Positions 48,172 to 57,034 are shown, numbered from the stretch's first letter. The stretch is 64,000 nucleotides of DNA from Methylotenera sp. (GCA_021732365.1 JAKFVD010000017.1:206543-270542), one strand, 5' to 3'. The notes: a model not told the origin generated them from the sequence alone. Numbers and translations are program-made.

Positions 48172-49629
48172 TTGACTGACCACAAAACTCCTAAAGCAAG
48201 ACCGTTACGTGATTTGCTATTGTTGCATGAGCTTATTTTTATTGCGCTGATTTTATTAGCATTTGCCAGCGGTTTGTATGGCATTCACATATGGGACAAA
48301 GCCTCTAACGAATCGCAGCGCATTAATTTGCTGGTGCGCGAAATTCAGCAAGCGCGCGGCGATTTATATCGGCAAATGAAAGAATTGTTTGATGCATTCT
48401 TTTTAGAAGATAACGAAGCACTAACCGAATATAACGAATATACACAATCTATCTTAACGCACTTTGAAGAGCTAAATGAGCTAGCAGTTGGCGCAGAAGA
48501 AAAGCAGGCCATTAAAGAATTAGAAGCGAATTACCGCGTTTTTGTGAACGAAGCGCCCAGCTTATTTTATCGTTATCAAGCCAAGCCCGATAAAGACACA
48601 CAAAAATCCCTATATAAAGATATTGAAACAGGTATTTTTAGTCATTATGAAAGCGTTTCTAAGCGTGCGGAGGATTTACTCACGCTCAAGCAAAATGAGC
48701 TAAAAACACGTTTAGTAGAAGCCAAAGAATCCGCTATTACCGTTTTAATTATCCCGATTTTACTGGCAGGCATGCTACTGTTTTTATCACGCATTTTTCT
48801 AAAGCGGGCGATTGTGATGCCGATTAACGCGGTGATGAAAGCCACTGCAGAAATTAGTGCAGGTAATTTAGAGCACAAAGTACCCGAAACTGGTGCCGCC
48901 GAGTTGGTTACACTTTCTAAAGAAATCAACAAAATGGCAGATGACCTGCAAACCAGCCGTGATGCGCTTGTGCGCACAGAAAAACAAGCGGCGATGGGGC
49001 TACTGGTGCCAATGTTAGCGCATAATATTCGCAATCCACTTGCCAGCATACGCGCCACCGCGCAGGTAATTGATGTGCCCACACATGACAATGACACACG
49101 CGATTCTGTGAATGGCATTATTAATACGGTCGATCGATTAGAGCGCTGGACTGGTTCTTTGCTGGCCTATTTATTGCCGATTAAGCCGCAATTAAAGTTA
49201 GTTAAATTTGACCATATTTTAGAGGGTGCATTGTTACCACTTGTGCAAAAAATTCGCGATAAAAATATCAAGATTACAAAGAATCTTCATGCAACCGTTG
49301 GTGACATTCGCACAGATGAGCATTTATTGGAGCAGGTTTTTTACAACCTGATGCTAAATGCAATTGATGCCTCGCCTAGGCATAGCACGTTGACTATTAA
49401 CGCATATTTCGAATTGGGTGCGCTAGTCACTTCAATTGAAGATGAAGGCGTTGGTATGCCATTTACGCCAGATCCACACACATCTAGCCCTGGCCCGTCT
49501 ACCAAGCGTTTTGGTACAGGCTTGGGTATTCCATTTGCGTTTAAAGTCTGTGAAGTATTAGGCGGAAGCATTAGTTTCGCCCCAGCAAAACCAAAAGGCA
49601 CCTGTATCACCCTCACCTTGCCGCAATAA
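48172..49629 (+). CDS. Sensor histidine kinase (orphan)
   Basis: A membrane-bound kinase of 485 residues. TM helices lie at about 11-36 and 188-208, enclosing a helical periplasmic sensor with heptad-like character. A HAMP domain follows (about 209-262), then an atypical H-box LAHNIRNPLASIRATAQ (about 282-298, His near 284), an N-box NLMLNAIDAS and G-boxes DEGVGMPF and GTGLGIPFAFKV. The start is TTG, 17 bases after tonB. No response-regulator gene is adjacent, so its partner is elsewhere. Confidence 0.88.
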   Translation: MTDHKTPKARPLRDLLLLHELIFIALILLAFASGLYGIHIWDKASNESQRINLLVREIQQARGDLYRQMKELFDAFFLEDNEALTEYNEYTQSILTHFEELNELAVGAEEKQAIKELEANYRVFVNEAPSLFYRYQAKPDKDTQKSLYKDIETGIFSHYESVSKRAEDLLTLKQNELKTRLVEAKESAITVLIIPILLAGMLLFLSRIFLKRAIVMPINAVMKATAEISAGNLEHKVPETGAAELVTLSKEINKMADDLQTSRDALVRTEKQAAMGLLVPMLAHNIRNPLASIRATAQVIDVPTHDNDTRDSVNGIINTVDRLERWTGSLLAYLLPIKPQLKLVKFDHILEGALLPLVQKIRDKNIKITKNLHATVGDIRTDEHLLEQVFYNLMLNAIDASPRHSTLTINAYFELGALVTSIEDEGVGMPFTPDPHTSSPGPSTKRFGTGLGIPFAFKVCEVLGGSISFAPAKPKGTCITLTLPQ

Positions 49630-49763
49630 GTTTCGGCGTTCTGTTTTTTCTTATTCAAACTAAATTTTAAATCAAACTAGATTTTTCTGCGCTTGTCACA
49701 TAAATGCCTTAAATTTTAGCTTGCCTTAATGGCAAATTTTTACAACAATAGGAATGTACTCAC

Positions 49764-50231
49764 ATGACAACTAATATGCTTAATCATACCGTTCCCGATT
49801 TTGAGTTGCCAGCTACTGGCGGCCACACTTTTAAAGTTTCTGAATATATAGGCAAAAACCTAGTCATTTATTTTTATCCCAAAGACTCTACCCCTGGCTG
49901 TACCACGCAAGGCATGCAATTTCGCGATCATTACAGTGAGTTTCAAGCGGCAAATACAGAAATTGTAGGCGTATCGCGTGACAGCCTGAAATCGCATGAG
50001 AATTTCAAAGCCAAATTTAGCTTTCCCTTTGAATTATTGGCCGATACTGAAGAGCTAGCCTGCGGCATTTTTGGTGTAATGAAAATGAAAAATATGTACG
50101 GAAAACAAGTACGCGGAGTTGAGCGCAGTACCTTTGTGATCGATAAAAATGGCGTACTGGTAAAAGAATGGCGTGGCGTTAAGGTAGATGGCCACGTGCA
50201 ACAAGTATTGGATTTTATAAAATCACTGTAA
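49764..50231 (+). CDS. bcp: Bcp-type thioredoxin-dependent peroxiredoxin
   Basis: Reduces hydroperoxides. It has 155 residues. The peroxidatic Cys is in KDSTPGCTTQGMQFRD (about residues 41-56). The position five residues on, Cys in E. coli Bcp, is Met/Gln here, so it looks like a form without that resolving Cys. Another Cys near residue 95 (ELACGIFGV) could take part. The Thr and Arg that complete the active site (PGCT, and RSTF near the end) are present. Confidence 0.92.
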   Translation: MTTNMLNHTVPDFELPATGGHTFKVSEYIGKNLVIYFYPKDSTPGCTTQGMQFRDHYSEFQAANTEIVGVSRDSLKSHENFKAKFSFPFELLADTEELACGIFGVMKMKNMYGKQVRGVERSTFVIDKNGVLVKEWRGVKVDGHVQQVLDFIKSL

Positions 50232-50234
50232 TTT

Positions 50235-50264
50235 AAAATTCAGCGTAATTTAAGTGTTAACTTT
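50235..50264. repeat. Degenerate copy of the AGTGTTAA dispersed element
   Basis: AAAATTCAGCGTAATTTAAGTGTTAACTTT just after the bcp stop resembles the sequences at 31106-31137 and 43787-43814. The palindrome is imperfect here and the terminator function is uncertain. Confidence 0.45.
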
Positions 50265-50314
50265 GATTACCTTTTTATCTTTTTTTAATTTTAGGCGTAC
50301 TTAATTCAAGTATT

Positions 50315-51742
50315 GTGGATTTAAAAACTATGGCAAAAAAACAATCTTCACAGGCTACATCAACCACAACTAAATTATTTGTACTGGATACAAATGTATT
50401 AATGCACGACCCTTCAAGCCTGTTTAGATTTGAAGAGCATGATATTTATTTGCCGATGGTGACACTTGAAGAATTGGATAATAATAAAAAAGGCGTCACC
50501 GAAGTAGCGCGCAATGCGCGCCAAGCCAGCCGCTATTTAGAAGAGATTGTTGGTACGGACTTAACCAATTTAGAGTTAGGCTGTCCGTTAGCGATTAATG
50601 GCAATAAGCACTTAGCGGGCAGGCTGTTTTTACAAACCTCCCAAGTCGATATTGAATTGCCAGGCTTGGCAGGCAGCAAAGCAGATAATCAAATTATCAG
50701 TGTAGTGCTTGCGCAGCAAAAACAACAACCCAATCGCCAAGTTATTTTAGTCAGCAAAGATATCAACATCCGCATTAAAGCACGCGCCATGGGCGTGATG
50801 GCGCAAGATTACTTTAATGACAAAGTGTTGGAAGATACTGATTTGCTGTACAGCGGCATGAAAGAGTTGCCGCAAGACTTTTGGGACAAACACAGCAAAG
50901 CGATGGAATCGTGGCAAGAAGCTGGCCGCATGTTTTATCGTATTACAGGCCCACTGGTCAAAACGTTTCTAATCAATGAGTTTATTTTTTACGAATTTGA
51001 TAAACCGTTTCACGCGATTGTACGTAAATTAGAAAATAATCATGCCGTTTTAGAAGTGGTGCATGATCATATGAACCCTAAACACAGCGTGTGGGGCATT
51101 GTGGCGCGCAATCGTGAGCAGAATTTTGCACTTAACCTATTAATGAACCCAGATATTGATTTTGTGACATTGCTCGGCCAAGCGGGTACAGGTAAAACGT
51201 TGCTTACTTTAGCCGCTGCACTAACGCAAACTTTAGATAAAAAAATCTATTCTGAAATCATCATGACGCGTGTCACTGTGCCAGTTGGTGAAGACATCGG
51301 CTTTTTACCGGGCACAGAAGAAGAAAAAATGGCGCCATGGATGGGCGCGCTTGAAGACAACTTAGACGTGCTGAATAAAACGGATGAAGATGCTGGCGAG
51401 TGGGGTCGTGCCGCGACGCAAGATTTGATTCGTACTCGCATTAAAGTTAAATCGCTCAATTTTATGCGCGGCCGTACTTTTTTACATAAGTTCTTGATTA
51501 TTGACGAAGCGCAGAACTTAACGCCAAAGCAAATGAAAACACTGATTACTCGCGCAGGTCCAGGCACAAAAGTGGTGTGTTTAGGCAATATTGCACAAAT
51601 CGACACGCCTTACTTAACAGAGGGCAGCTCAGGCTTAACCTATGTTGTTGACCGATTTAAAGGTTGGGAGCACAACGGCCATATTACCTTAGTGCGTGGC
51701 GAACGCTCGCGCTTGGCGGATTTCGCCGCTGAGGCCCTGTAA
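50315..51742 (+). CDS. PhoH-family protein with PIN domain
   Basis: A two-domain protein of 475 residues. The N-terminal PIN nuclease domain shows LFVLDTNVLMHDP (about 22-34) and later acidic residues (VTLEELDNNKKG, SKADNQI). The C-terminal PhoH ATPase has the Walker A LGQAGTGKTLLTLAAAL (about 290-306) and Walker B FLIIDEAQNLTPKQM (about 390-404). It is predicted to be an RNA helicase/nuclease of the PIN-PhoH type. The start may be the GTG here or the ATG five codons later; neither has a strong ribosome-binding site. Confidence 0.9.
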   Translation: MDLKTMAKKQSSQATSTTTKLFVLDTNVLMHDPSSLFRFEEHDIYLPMVTLEELDNNKKGVTEVARNARQASRYLEEIVGTDLTNLELGCPLAINGNKHLAGRLFLQTSQVDIELPGLAGSKADNQIISVVLAQQKQQPNRQVILVSKDINIRIKARAMGVMAQDYFNDKVLEDTDLLYSGMKELPQDFWDKHSKAMESWQEAGRMFYRITGPLVKTFLINEFIFYEFDKPFHAIVRKLENNHAVLEVVHDHMNPKHSVWGIVARNREQNFALNLLMNPDIDFVTLLGQAGTGKTLLTLAAALTQTLDKKIYSEIIMTRVTVPVGEDIGFLPGTEEEKMAPWMGALEDNLDVLNKTDEDAGEWGRAATQDLIRTRIKVKSLNFMRGRTFLHKFLIIDEAQNLTPKQMKTLITRAGPGTKVVCLGNIAQIDTPYLTEGSSGLTYVVDRFKGWEHNGHITLVRGERSRLADFAAEAL

Positions 51743-51775
51743 TTGCAAATATGAGTGCGTTTGAGCCATTAAGTA

Positions 51776-52942
51776 ATGTCTAAAGGGTTTTACACGCTTT
51801 TAGTTGCGCAGTTTTTATCTGCGCTTGCTGATAACGCTTTGCTGTTTGCGGCTATTGCTTTACTGCAGCAGATGCACGCCCCAGAATGGCATGAACCGCT
51901 ACTGTTACAATTTTTTGTTATCTCCTATATTGTACTTGCACCATTCGTCGGCTCATTTGCCGATGCATTACCAAAAGGTCGCGTCATGTTTTTGGCGAAT
52001 GGCATTAAATTCTTTGGTAGCCTGGCCATGATACTTGGCATGCCGCCACTGTATGCTTATGGCATTGTAGGTATTGGCGCAGCGGCCTATTCACCTGCTA
52101 AATATGGTATTTTAACCGAGCTACTTCCCTCTGACAAGTTGGTCAGCGCAAACGGTTGGATGGAAGGTTCAACCGTCATTGCTATTATTTTGGGTGCGAT
52201 TATTGGCGGAAAAATGGCCAGCATCAGCCCTCAAGGCGCAATGATAGCCATCGCATTTATGTATTTGGTGGCTGCCGCTTTTAATATGTTTATCCCCAAA
52301 TTACCTATTGACCACGCGATTGCTAAAAAAGACCCTTTATATATTCTGAGTGATTTTTATCGCTCATTTGTGGCACTTTGGCGCGACCCTCAAGGCCAAG
52401 TTTCACTTTCAGTCACCACTTTGTTTTGGGGCGCAGGTGCCACTTTAAGATTAGTTGTCATTGCTTGGGCAGGCATTATGCTGGGCTTTGGGTTGGATCA
52501 GGCAACGCAATTAACTGCCACCGTTGCTATAGGTGTAGCTTTAGGCTCTATTATTGCAGCAAGATTTATTACGCTTCAAAATTCCGTTAAGGTATTACCA
52601 GCAGGTATCTTCATGGGCATTTTGGTCATTGCAGTGGCTTTTGTGACAGAGTGGCATATTGCTGCATTTGTATTATTTAGCATCGGTATTTTAAGCGGAT
52701 TTTTTGTTGTGCCCCTAAATGCGCTCTTACAGCACCGTGGGCATTTGCTGATTGGCGCGGGTCACTCGATTGCAGTACAAAACTTTAATGAGAATCTAGG
52801 TATTTTAATTTTAAGTGGTGCTTATACATTAATGGTCAAAGCAAATATAGAAATCAATCATATTGTGGTCATTTTTGGCCTATTTGTGATTATCTCGATG
52901 AGCTTGATCAACAGACTATACCGCAGGCAAGTACTAGCTTAA
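51776..52942 (+). CDS. lplT: Lysophospholipid transporter LplT
   Basis: A major-facilitator-type inner-membrane flippase of 388 residues with 11-12 hydrophobic helices. It imports lysophospholipids for re-acylation. The N-terminal FLSALADNALLFAAIALL (about 14-31), KYGILTELLPSDKLVSANGWMEG (about 108-130) and the GFFVVPLNALLQHRG segment (about 304-318) match LplT. The acyltransferase partner (aas) is not adjacent here. Confidence 0.9.
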   Translation: MSKGFYTLLVAQFLSALADNALLFAAIALLQQMHAPEWHEPLLLQFFVISYIVLAPFVGSFADALPKGRVMFLANGIKFFGSLAMILGMPPLYAYGIVGIGAAAYSPAKYGILTELLPSDKLVSANGWMEGSTVIAIILGAIIGGKMASISPQGAMIAIAFMYLVAAAFNMFIPKLPIDHAIAKKDPLYILSDFYRSFVALWRDPQGQVSLSVTTLFWGAGATLRLVVIAWAGIMLGFGLDQATQLTATVAIGVALGSIIAARFITLQNSVKVLPAGIFMGILVIAVAFVTEWHIAAFVLFSIGILSGFFVVPLNALLQHRGHLLIGAGHSIAVQNFNENLGILILSGAYTLMVKANIEINHIVVIFGLFVIISMSLINRLYRRQVLA

Positions 52943-52951
52943 TGCTTAGTC

Positions 52952-53002
52952 CATACCTAAAAAAGCCTCGAAACGAATCGAGGCTTTTTTGTTTTAGGTA
53001 TG
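52952..53002. terminator. Bidirectional terminator between lplT and ndh
   Basis: A 12-bp perfect stem (AAAAAAGCCTCG 52959-52970 / CGAGGCTTTTTT 52979-52990) has A and T runs on both sides. An outer pairing CATACCTAA / TTAGGTATG extends it. It serves the convergent lplT and ndh genes. Confidence 0.92.
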
Positions 53003-53019
53003 ATTGTTTATCTATTGTT

Positions 53020-54342
53020 TCAGTGCAATTTTACTTGCGCTTCCGTTCTGCGTGTAATGATTCTAGCCAAGGTTTGCAGTATCACCTCAAACACACCGTG
53101 TAGTGTCATCAAATGCATTTTATAGAGCGATTGATACATCATTCTTGCAAACAATCCCTCAATATACATGCTGCCGCCAGAAAGTGTGCCCATTAGGCTA
53201 CCAACCGTAGAGTAGCGACCCAAATTAACCAAAGAACCATAATCGGTATAGTGATATTCTGGCAAATTGGTTTTATTAGCTACACGCTTTTTCATGGTTT
53301 TAAATAGCAAAGATGCCTGCTGATGGGCGGCTTGAGCCCGTGGTGGCACATTACCATCATGCCCCAGCCAAGGGCATGCAGCGCAGTCGCCAAACGCAAA
53401 AACACTTTCATCTAGTGTTGTTTGTAGTGTTTGCTTTACCAGCAACTGGTTAATCCGATTCGTTTCTAAACCATCTAATTCTTTTAAAAAATCTGGTGCT
53501 TTAATACCCGCCGCCCAAACCACTAATGCAGATGGAATAAATCGACCACTATGTGTGTAAACGCCTTTATCAGCCACTTCCGTTACACGCTCACCTGTAT
53601 AAATATGCACACGTAATTTACGCAACTCTAAATCAACCGCTTGTGATAATTTAGGTGGTAGCGCAGGCAATACGCGCTCACTGGCTTCAATAATGGAGAT
53701 TTTTATATCACGGTCAGCATCAATCTTATCTAAGCCGTAAGCCGCTAGTTCGCGTGTTGTATTATGCAATTCTGCAGCCAGCTCTACGCCAGTTGCCCCC
53801 GCACCCACAATCACCACTTCCAATTGGCCTGCTTTAACTGGCGTTGTCTGCGTTTGCGCGCGCACTAAAGCATTGTGTAATCGACGGTGAAATTTCTCGG
53901 CTTGATCTTGTGTGTCTAGTGCGATTGAATGTTCACGCGCACCTTTAATGCCAAAATCGTTGGTTGTACTACCAATTGCAATCACCAAGCTATCGTATTG
54001 AAAAGTTCGGCGCGGAATCACCTCTATGCCATCTTCGTCAAAATAAGGCGCAATTGTGACCTCTTTTTTAGACCTGTCTAAGCCATCCATACGACCTAGC
54101 CTAAAGTTAAAATGATGCCAATGTGCCTGCGCCAAATATTCCAACTCGTGTTTATCAGGATTCATACTACCTGCTGCAATTTCGTGCAGTAAAGGCTTCC
54201 AGACATGTGTTCTGGTACTATCAATCAATGTAATAACAGCTTGTTTCTTTTTGCCAAGCGAGTCGCCAAGGCGAGTTGCTAACTCTAATCCGCCTGCGCC
54301 GCCGCCTACAATAACAATATGGTGTAATTTTTGTTTGTTCAT
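53020..54342 (-). CDS. ndh: Type II NADH:quinone oxidoreductase
   Basis: A single-subunit, non-proton-pumping flavoenzyme of 440 residues. FAD loop IVIVGGGAGGLELATRLG (about 8-25), NAD loop EVVIVGAGATGVELAAEL (about 173-190) and VFAFGDCAACP (about 314-324) are clear. The C-terminal amphipathic helices (MYQSLYKMHLMTLHGVFEVI region) are the membrane anchor. It is downstream of the two cytochrome c genes on the same strand, separated by a hairpin. It would recycle NADH such as that from formate dehydrogenase; that link is inference. Confidence 0.9.
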   Translation of the reverse strand: MNKQKLHHIVIVGGGAGGLELATRLGDSLGKKKQAVITLIDSTRTHVWKPLLHEIAAGSMNPDKHELEYLAQAHWHHFNFRLGRMDGLDRSKKEVTIAPYFDEDGIEVIPRRTFQYDSLVIAIGSTTNDFGIKGAREHSIALDTQDQAEKFHRRLHNALVRAQTQTTPVKAGQLEVVIVGAGATGVELAAELHNTTRELAAYGLDKIDADRDIKISIIEASERVLPALPPKLSQAVDLELRKLRVHIYTGERVTEVADKGVYTHSGRFIPSALVVWAAGIKAPDFLKELDGLETNRINQLLVKQTLQTTLDESVFAFGDCAACPWLGHDGNVPPRAQAAHQQASLLFKTMKKRVANKTNLPEYHYTDYGSLVNLGRYSTVGSLMGTLSGGSMYIEGLFARMMYQSLYKMHLMTLHGVFEVILQTLARIITRRTEAQVKLH

Positions 54343-54405
54343 TTTAATGGATTGTATAGTGAATACTTTTTATTAGTGATAGTTAAACATAGGGTTTTTA
54401 AAATA

Positions 54406-54441
54406 CTAAATGGCTACCGTAGCGATACAGCAGCCATTTAG
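54406..54441 (-). terminator. Hairpin after the lipoprotein cytochrome c gene
   Basis: CTAAATGGCTACCGTA (54406-54421) pairs with TACAGCAGCCATTTAG (54426-54441) with two mismatches and a GCGA loop. On the - strand it is followed by TATTTTAAAAA. Its stem sequence nearly repeats that at 55082-55113. Confidence 0.7.
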
Positions 54442-54468
54442 TGGTGTTGAAAGAGATTACTTAACGGC

Positions 54469-55053
54469 TTATTGCATCCAAGTTTTTTCACCATCACCCT
54501 TGTATTCTGTGCGGATATAAGCAATAGCTCTTAAAATCTCATCGTTAGTTAAACCATCTCCAACATGCCCTACTAAATTTCTGTTCCACATTGCCATAAC
54601 ACCACCAGATAAGCCCGGCGTTCCAGCTGATATGGTTTCAAACATGCCTTTATCAGTTGCATTTTTAGCGTAAACCCATTTAGTATCAAAGGCGCCTTGA
54701 CCGCCCGCTTTTGTTAATGCTGGCGCCATAATGCCTTCAAGTTTGCCACCGTGGCAACCGCTGCAGCCATTTAATGTAAATACTTTTCTGCCAGTTTTTG
54801 CAGCCTCGGCATCAGTCGCAAATTTTTTGGTGTAAGGGTTAATGCAAGTACTCAAAAACTCTTTAGCTTCTGGTGTATCTGCATCACTTGCTTTGATTAG
54901 AAGAGGTTTATTATCTACCGTAGATACTAATTCACAACTTGCAACTGAGCTAGACTTTACCGTCTCTGAAGTTGCTGTACCATCCGATTTGCTACAGGCG
55001 ACAACTGTTGATACGATTAAAAGAAATATTAAATTCAAGCTAAATTTTTTCAT
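54469..55053 (-). CDS. Cytochrome c lipoprotein (XoxG-like paralogue)
   Basis: I start at the ATG at 55053 because AAGGAAG lies just upstream; the longer frame to 55116 runs into a hairpin. The 194-residue product has a lipoprotein signal with lipobox VVAC (Cys20, then Ser-Lys). The haem motif is CSGCH (97-101) and the likely distal ligand Met153 or Met155. Cys40 and Cys70 are shared with the neighbouring cytochrome and may form a disulfide. It is clearly paralogous to the upstream gene (TPxAKEFLxTCINPYTK and TDKGMFETI shared). It probably accepts electrons in the methanol oxidation chain, tethered to a membrane. Confidence 0.85.
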   Translation of the reverse strand: MKKFSLNLIFLLIVSTVVACSKSDGTATSETVKSSSVASCELVSTVDNKPLLIKASDADTPEAKEFLSTCINPYTKKFATDAEAAKTGRKVFTLNGCSGCHGGKLEGIMAPALTKAGGQGAFDTKWVYAKNATDKGMFETISAGTPGLSGGVMAMWNRNLVGHVGDGLTNDEILRAIAYIRTEYKGDGEKTWMQ

Positions 55054-55081
55054 TGTCTTCCTTATCATTCTGTACAAAATA

Positions 55082-55113
55082 AAATGGCTACTGTAATTAT
55101 ACAGTAGCCATTT
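55082..55113 (-). terminator. Hairpin between the two cytochrome c genes
   Basis: A perfect 14-bp stem (AAATGGCTACTGTA / TACAGTAGCCATTT) with an ATTA loop; on the - strand it is followed by TATTTTGT. It lies 31 bases after the first cytochrome stop and 29 bases before the second cytochrome start, so it should reduce read-through into the second gene. Confidence 0.85.
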
Positions 55114-55143
55114 CAAACTGTTACTAACTTTTAAGTTGAAATC

Positions 55144-55659
55144 TTATTTCAACCAAGGTGTTTCGCCACCACCTTTATACTGAGTACGTAACCATCCAAT
55201 TACTTTCAAAATGTCATCTGTTGATAAGTTTTCTGGATTACCTAACTGCTGATGCCATGCAAACATACCACCATTAGAGCCATTTGCAATCGTCTCAAAC
55301 ATACCTTTATCAGTTACGTGCTTCGCATATTGCCAAGTACTATCTGTAATAGCTGGGCCTACCTGACCACCACCATTAGGGCCATGACATTGGGTGCATG
55401 AGTAATAACCAAATTTCTTTTTACCTGCTTTTGCCGCTTCTGGATCTTTAGCATATGCCTTTGTATATGGATTGATACAAGTGGCTAAAAACTCTTTCGC
55501 TTGTGGCGTATCAGTTTCAGTTGCTTTGATTACAAACGGGCTACCATCTTTGGTAGACATAAAATTACAAGCAGCACTTGCCTGAGTTGATAACGTAAGA
55601 CCTGCTAATGCCAACATACCAACAAATAAAGTTGACTTTAATGCTTTATTGCCTAACAT
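55144..55659 (-). CDS. xoxG: Periplasmic cytochrome c, probable methanol dehydrogenase acceptor
   Basis: A 171-residue protein with a Sec signal (residues 1-29, ending ASA). The haem motif is CTQCH (88-92) and the likely distal ligand Met132 in GGMFAWH. Cys31 and Cys61 may form a disulfide. AGGAG upstream of the ATG supports the start. Position next to a xoxJ-like gene and near xoxF supports the role of XoxG, the electron acceptor of lanthanide methanol dehydrogenase; that assignment is by context and general similarity, not direct proof. A 201-base gap separates it from xoxJ. Confidence 0.75.
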   Translation of the reverse strand: MLGNKALKSTLFVGMLALAGLTLSTQASAACNFMSTKDGSPFVIKATETDTPQAKEFLATCINPYTKAYAKDPEAAKAGKKKFGYYSCTQCHGPNGGGQVGPAITDSTWQYAKHVTDKGMFETIANGSNGGMFAWHQQLGNPENLSTDDILKVIGWLRTQYKGGGETPWLK

Positions 55660-55860
55660 GTTTTCTCCTAATTTTTACAATATGAGCAACGTCTTACTTG
55701 CATGCTTTGTACATCTTAAGCGCAGTTTAGATCGTATGACCATTTAACGAATATAATTTCTAGTTGGTTGACATAATTGTTATATACATTTTGCCATCAA
55801 ACGAACCCATAATTTTACTTGGTTTTGCAAATTATGTCACCCAAATGACGGCTGTTTTAA

Positions 55861-56748
55861 CTATTTTTTAAACACTGTGTCACCCTCAACAACAGGTACT
55901 GTTGGAATACCGTAGTCCGCTAAGATTTGCGTGATTTTTTCTTGATTTCTCGCAATTGCATCATTCACTACTTTAACGCGCTCTTTATCTTTTACTCGTA
56001 CGCCCATTGAAATGTTCCAGTATTCTTTACCCTGCAAACTCACTTTATTATATTCTGGAACAAAAGCCATTTCCATTGGTACCTTAGATTGTTTCATGTA
56101 GTAACCAGCTATCGGTCCCCACATAACAGCAACATCAATCTCACCTTTAGCCAAGTCATCAATCAAAAAACTTGTAGGTAAATTTAAATCGCGTTGTAAG
56201 CGATATGGCCTAGCATTTGCCATTAAATTATTATCGTTAAGTGGCACAGTGGCAGGGCTTTTATCAACGATACCAATAATACCTTTACGAAGATCTGGTG
56301 AGCTCCAGTCTGTAATTTTAAAGTTACTATCTTTACGCCAAACAAACACATGGCCTGAGCGATAATAAGGTGTAGAAGTTCTTAATCCGTCAAAGTCAGA
56401 TGTTGTGCCGATAATGACATCACAGCGCCCTGCGTTAATCGTATTCCTTAAAAAACCTTGACGGTTGTAGGCATACGCATAAGTTAATTTCTTGCCTAGA
56501 TCTTTCGCCAACACTTCAGCAATTTTATCCTCAAAACCCTCACCTCTGATATTTGAATATGGCATGTTATCTGGGTCTGAACATACTTTAAACTCAGTCC
56601 CATCATCTACTCGGCGAACCTCTCCTGGTCGACCCTCATCAGCACTTAATGACGGAACATCACTATCTTTAATTGGCTCCTCTGCTGCTAGCGCTTGTCC
56701 ACTTATTAGTGCAAGGCATACAGCCAACCCTTTTAATTGTTTTAACAT
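55861..56748 (-). CDS. xoxJ: XoxJ/MxaJ-like periplasmic solute-binding-type protein
   Basis: I start at the ATG at 56748 (AAGGAAA upstream), giving 295 residues; a longer frame extends 20 codons further up without such a site. A signal peptide ends near ALA-AE (about residue 22). The mature part is a family 3 solute-binding fold with FKVCSDPDNMPYSN (about 54-67), CDVIIGTTSDFDGLRTSTPYYRS and IDVAVMWGPIAGYY. MxaJ/XoxJ proteins of this type accompany methanol dehydrogenase and are thought to help its activation. It lies downstream of xoxF but behind a strong terminator. Confidence 0.88.
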   Translation of the reverse strand: MLKQLKGLAVCLALISGQALAAEEPIKDSDVPSLSADEGRPGEVRRVDDGTEFKVCSDPDNMPYSNIRGEGFEDKIAEVLAKDLGKKLTYAYAYNRQGFLRNTINAGRCDVIIGTTSDFDGLRTSTPYYRSGHVFVWRKDSNFKITDWSSPDLRKGIIGIVDKSPATVPLNDNNLMANARPYRLQRDLNLPTSFLIDDLAKGEIDVAVMWGPIAGYYMKQSKVPMEMAFVPEYNKVSLQGKEYWNISMGVRVKDKERVKVVNDAIARNQEKITQILADYGIPTVPVVEGDTVFKK

Positions 56749-56955
56749 TTTTTGTTTCCTTATTAAAATTGCGATTAATTTACCGCGCATTACATAGAAC
56801 ATAATCAAAAATAAAAGTTCTTTATTACAACTTAATACAAGCTAAACAACTATCTATTGTAACCAATTTCTCTGTTAGTAGCATACTAATCTGTATAGCC
56901 TGCAACAAACAGAGCCAACAACTTTATTCGTATAATAAATTTATTCCACAAAACA

Positions 56956-56981
56956 AAACACCCCGCCGAGGCGGGGTGTTT
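56956..56981 (-). terminator. xoxF Rho-independent terminator
   Basis: An 11-bp perfect GC-rich stem (AAACACCCCGC / GCGGGGTGTTT) with a CGAG loop; on the - strand TTGTTTTGTGG follows. It lies 54 bases past the xoxF stop and separates xoxF from xoxJ. Confidence 0.93.
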
Positions 56982-57034
56982 CTTTTGACATTAACTAACA
57001 GTTAACGTGTATTCAAATTAATTAAGACTACTAA

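Noticed and set aside
48645..49118. A 157-residue open frame antisense to the sensor kinase
   Set aside because: Composition is typical of a shadow frame and it covers the HAMP and H-box of the real gene.
55660..55860. A promoter for the first cytochrome c gene
   Set aside because: The gap is AT-rich with several weak -10-like words, but no -35/-10 pair with good spacing stood out.
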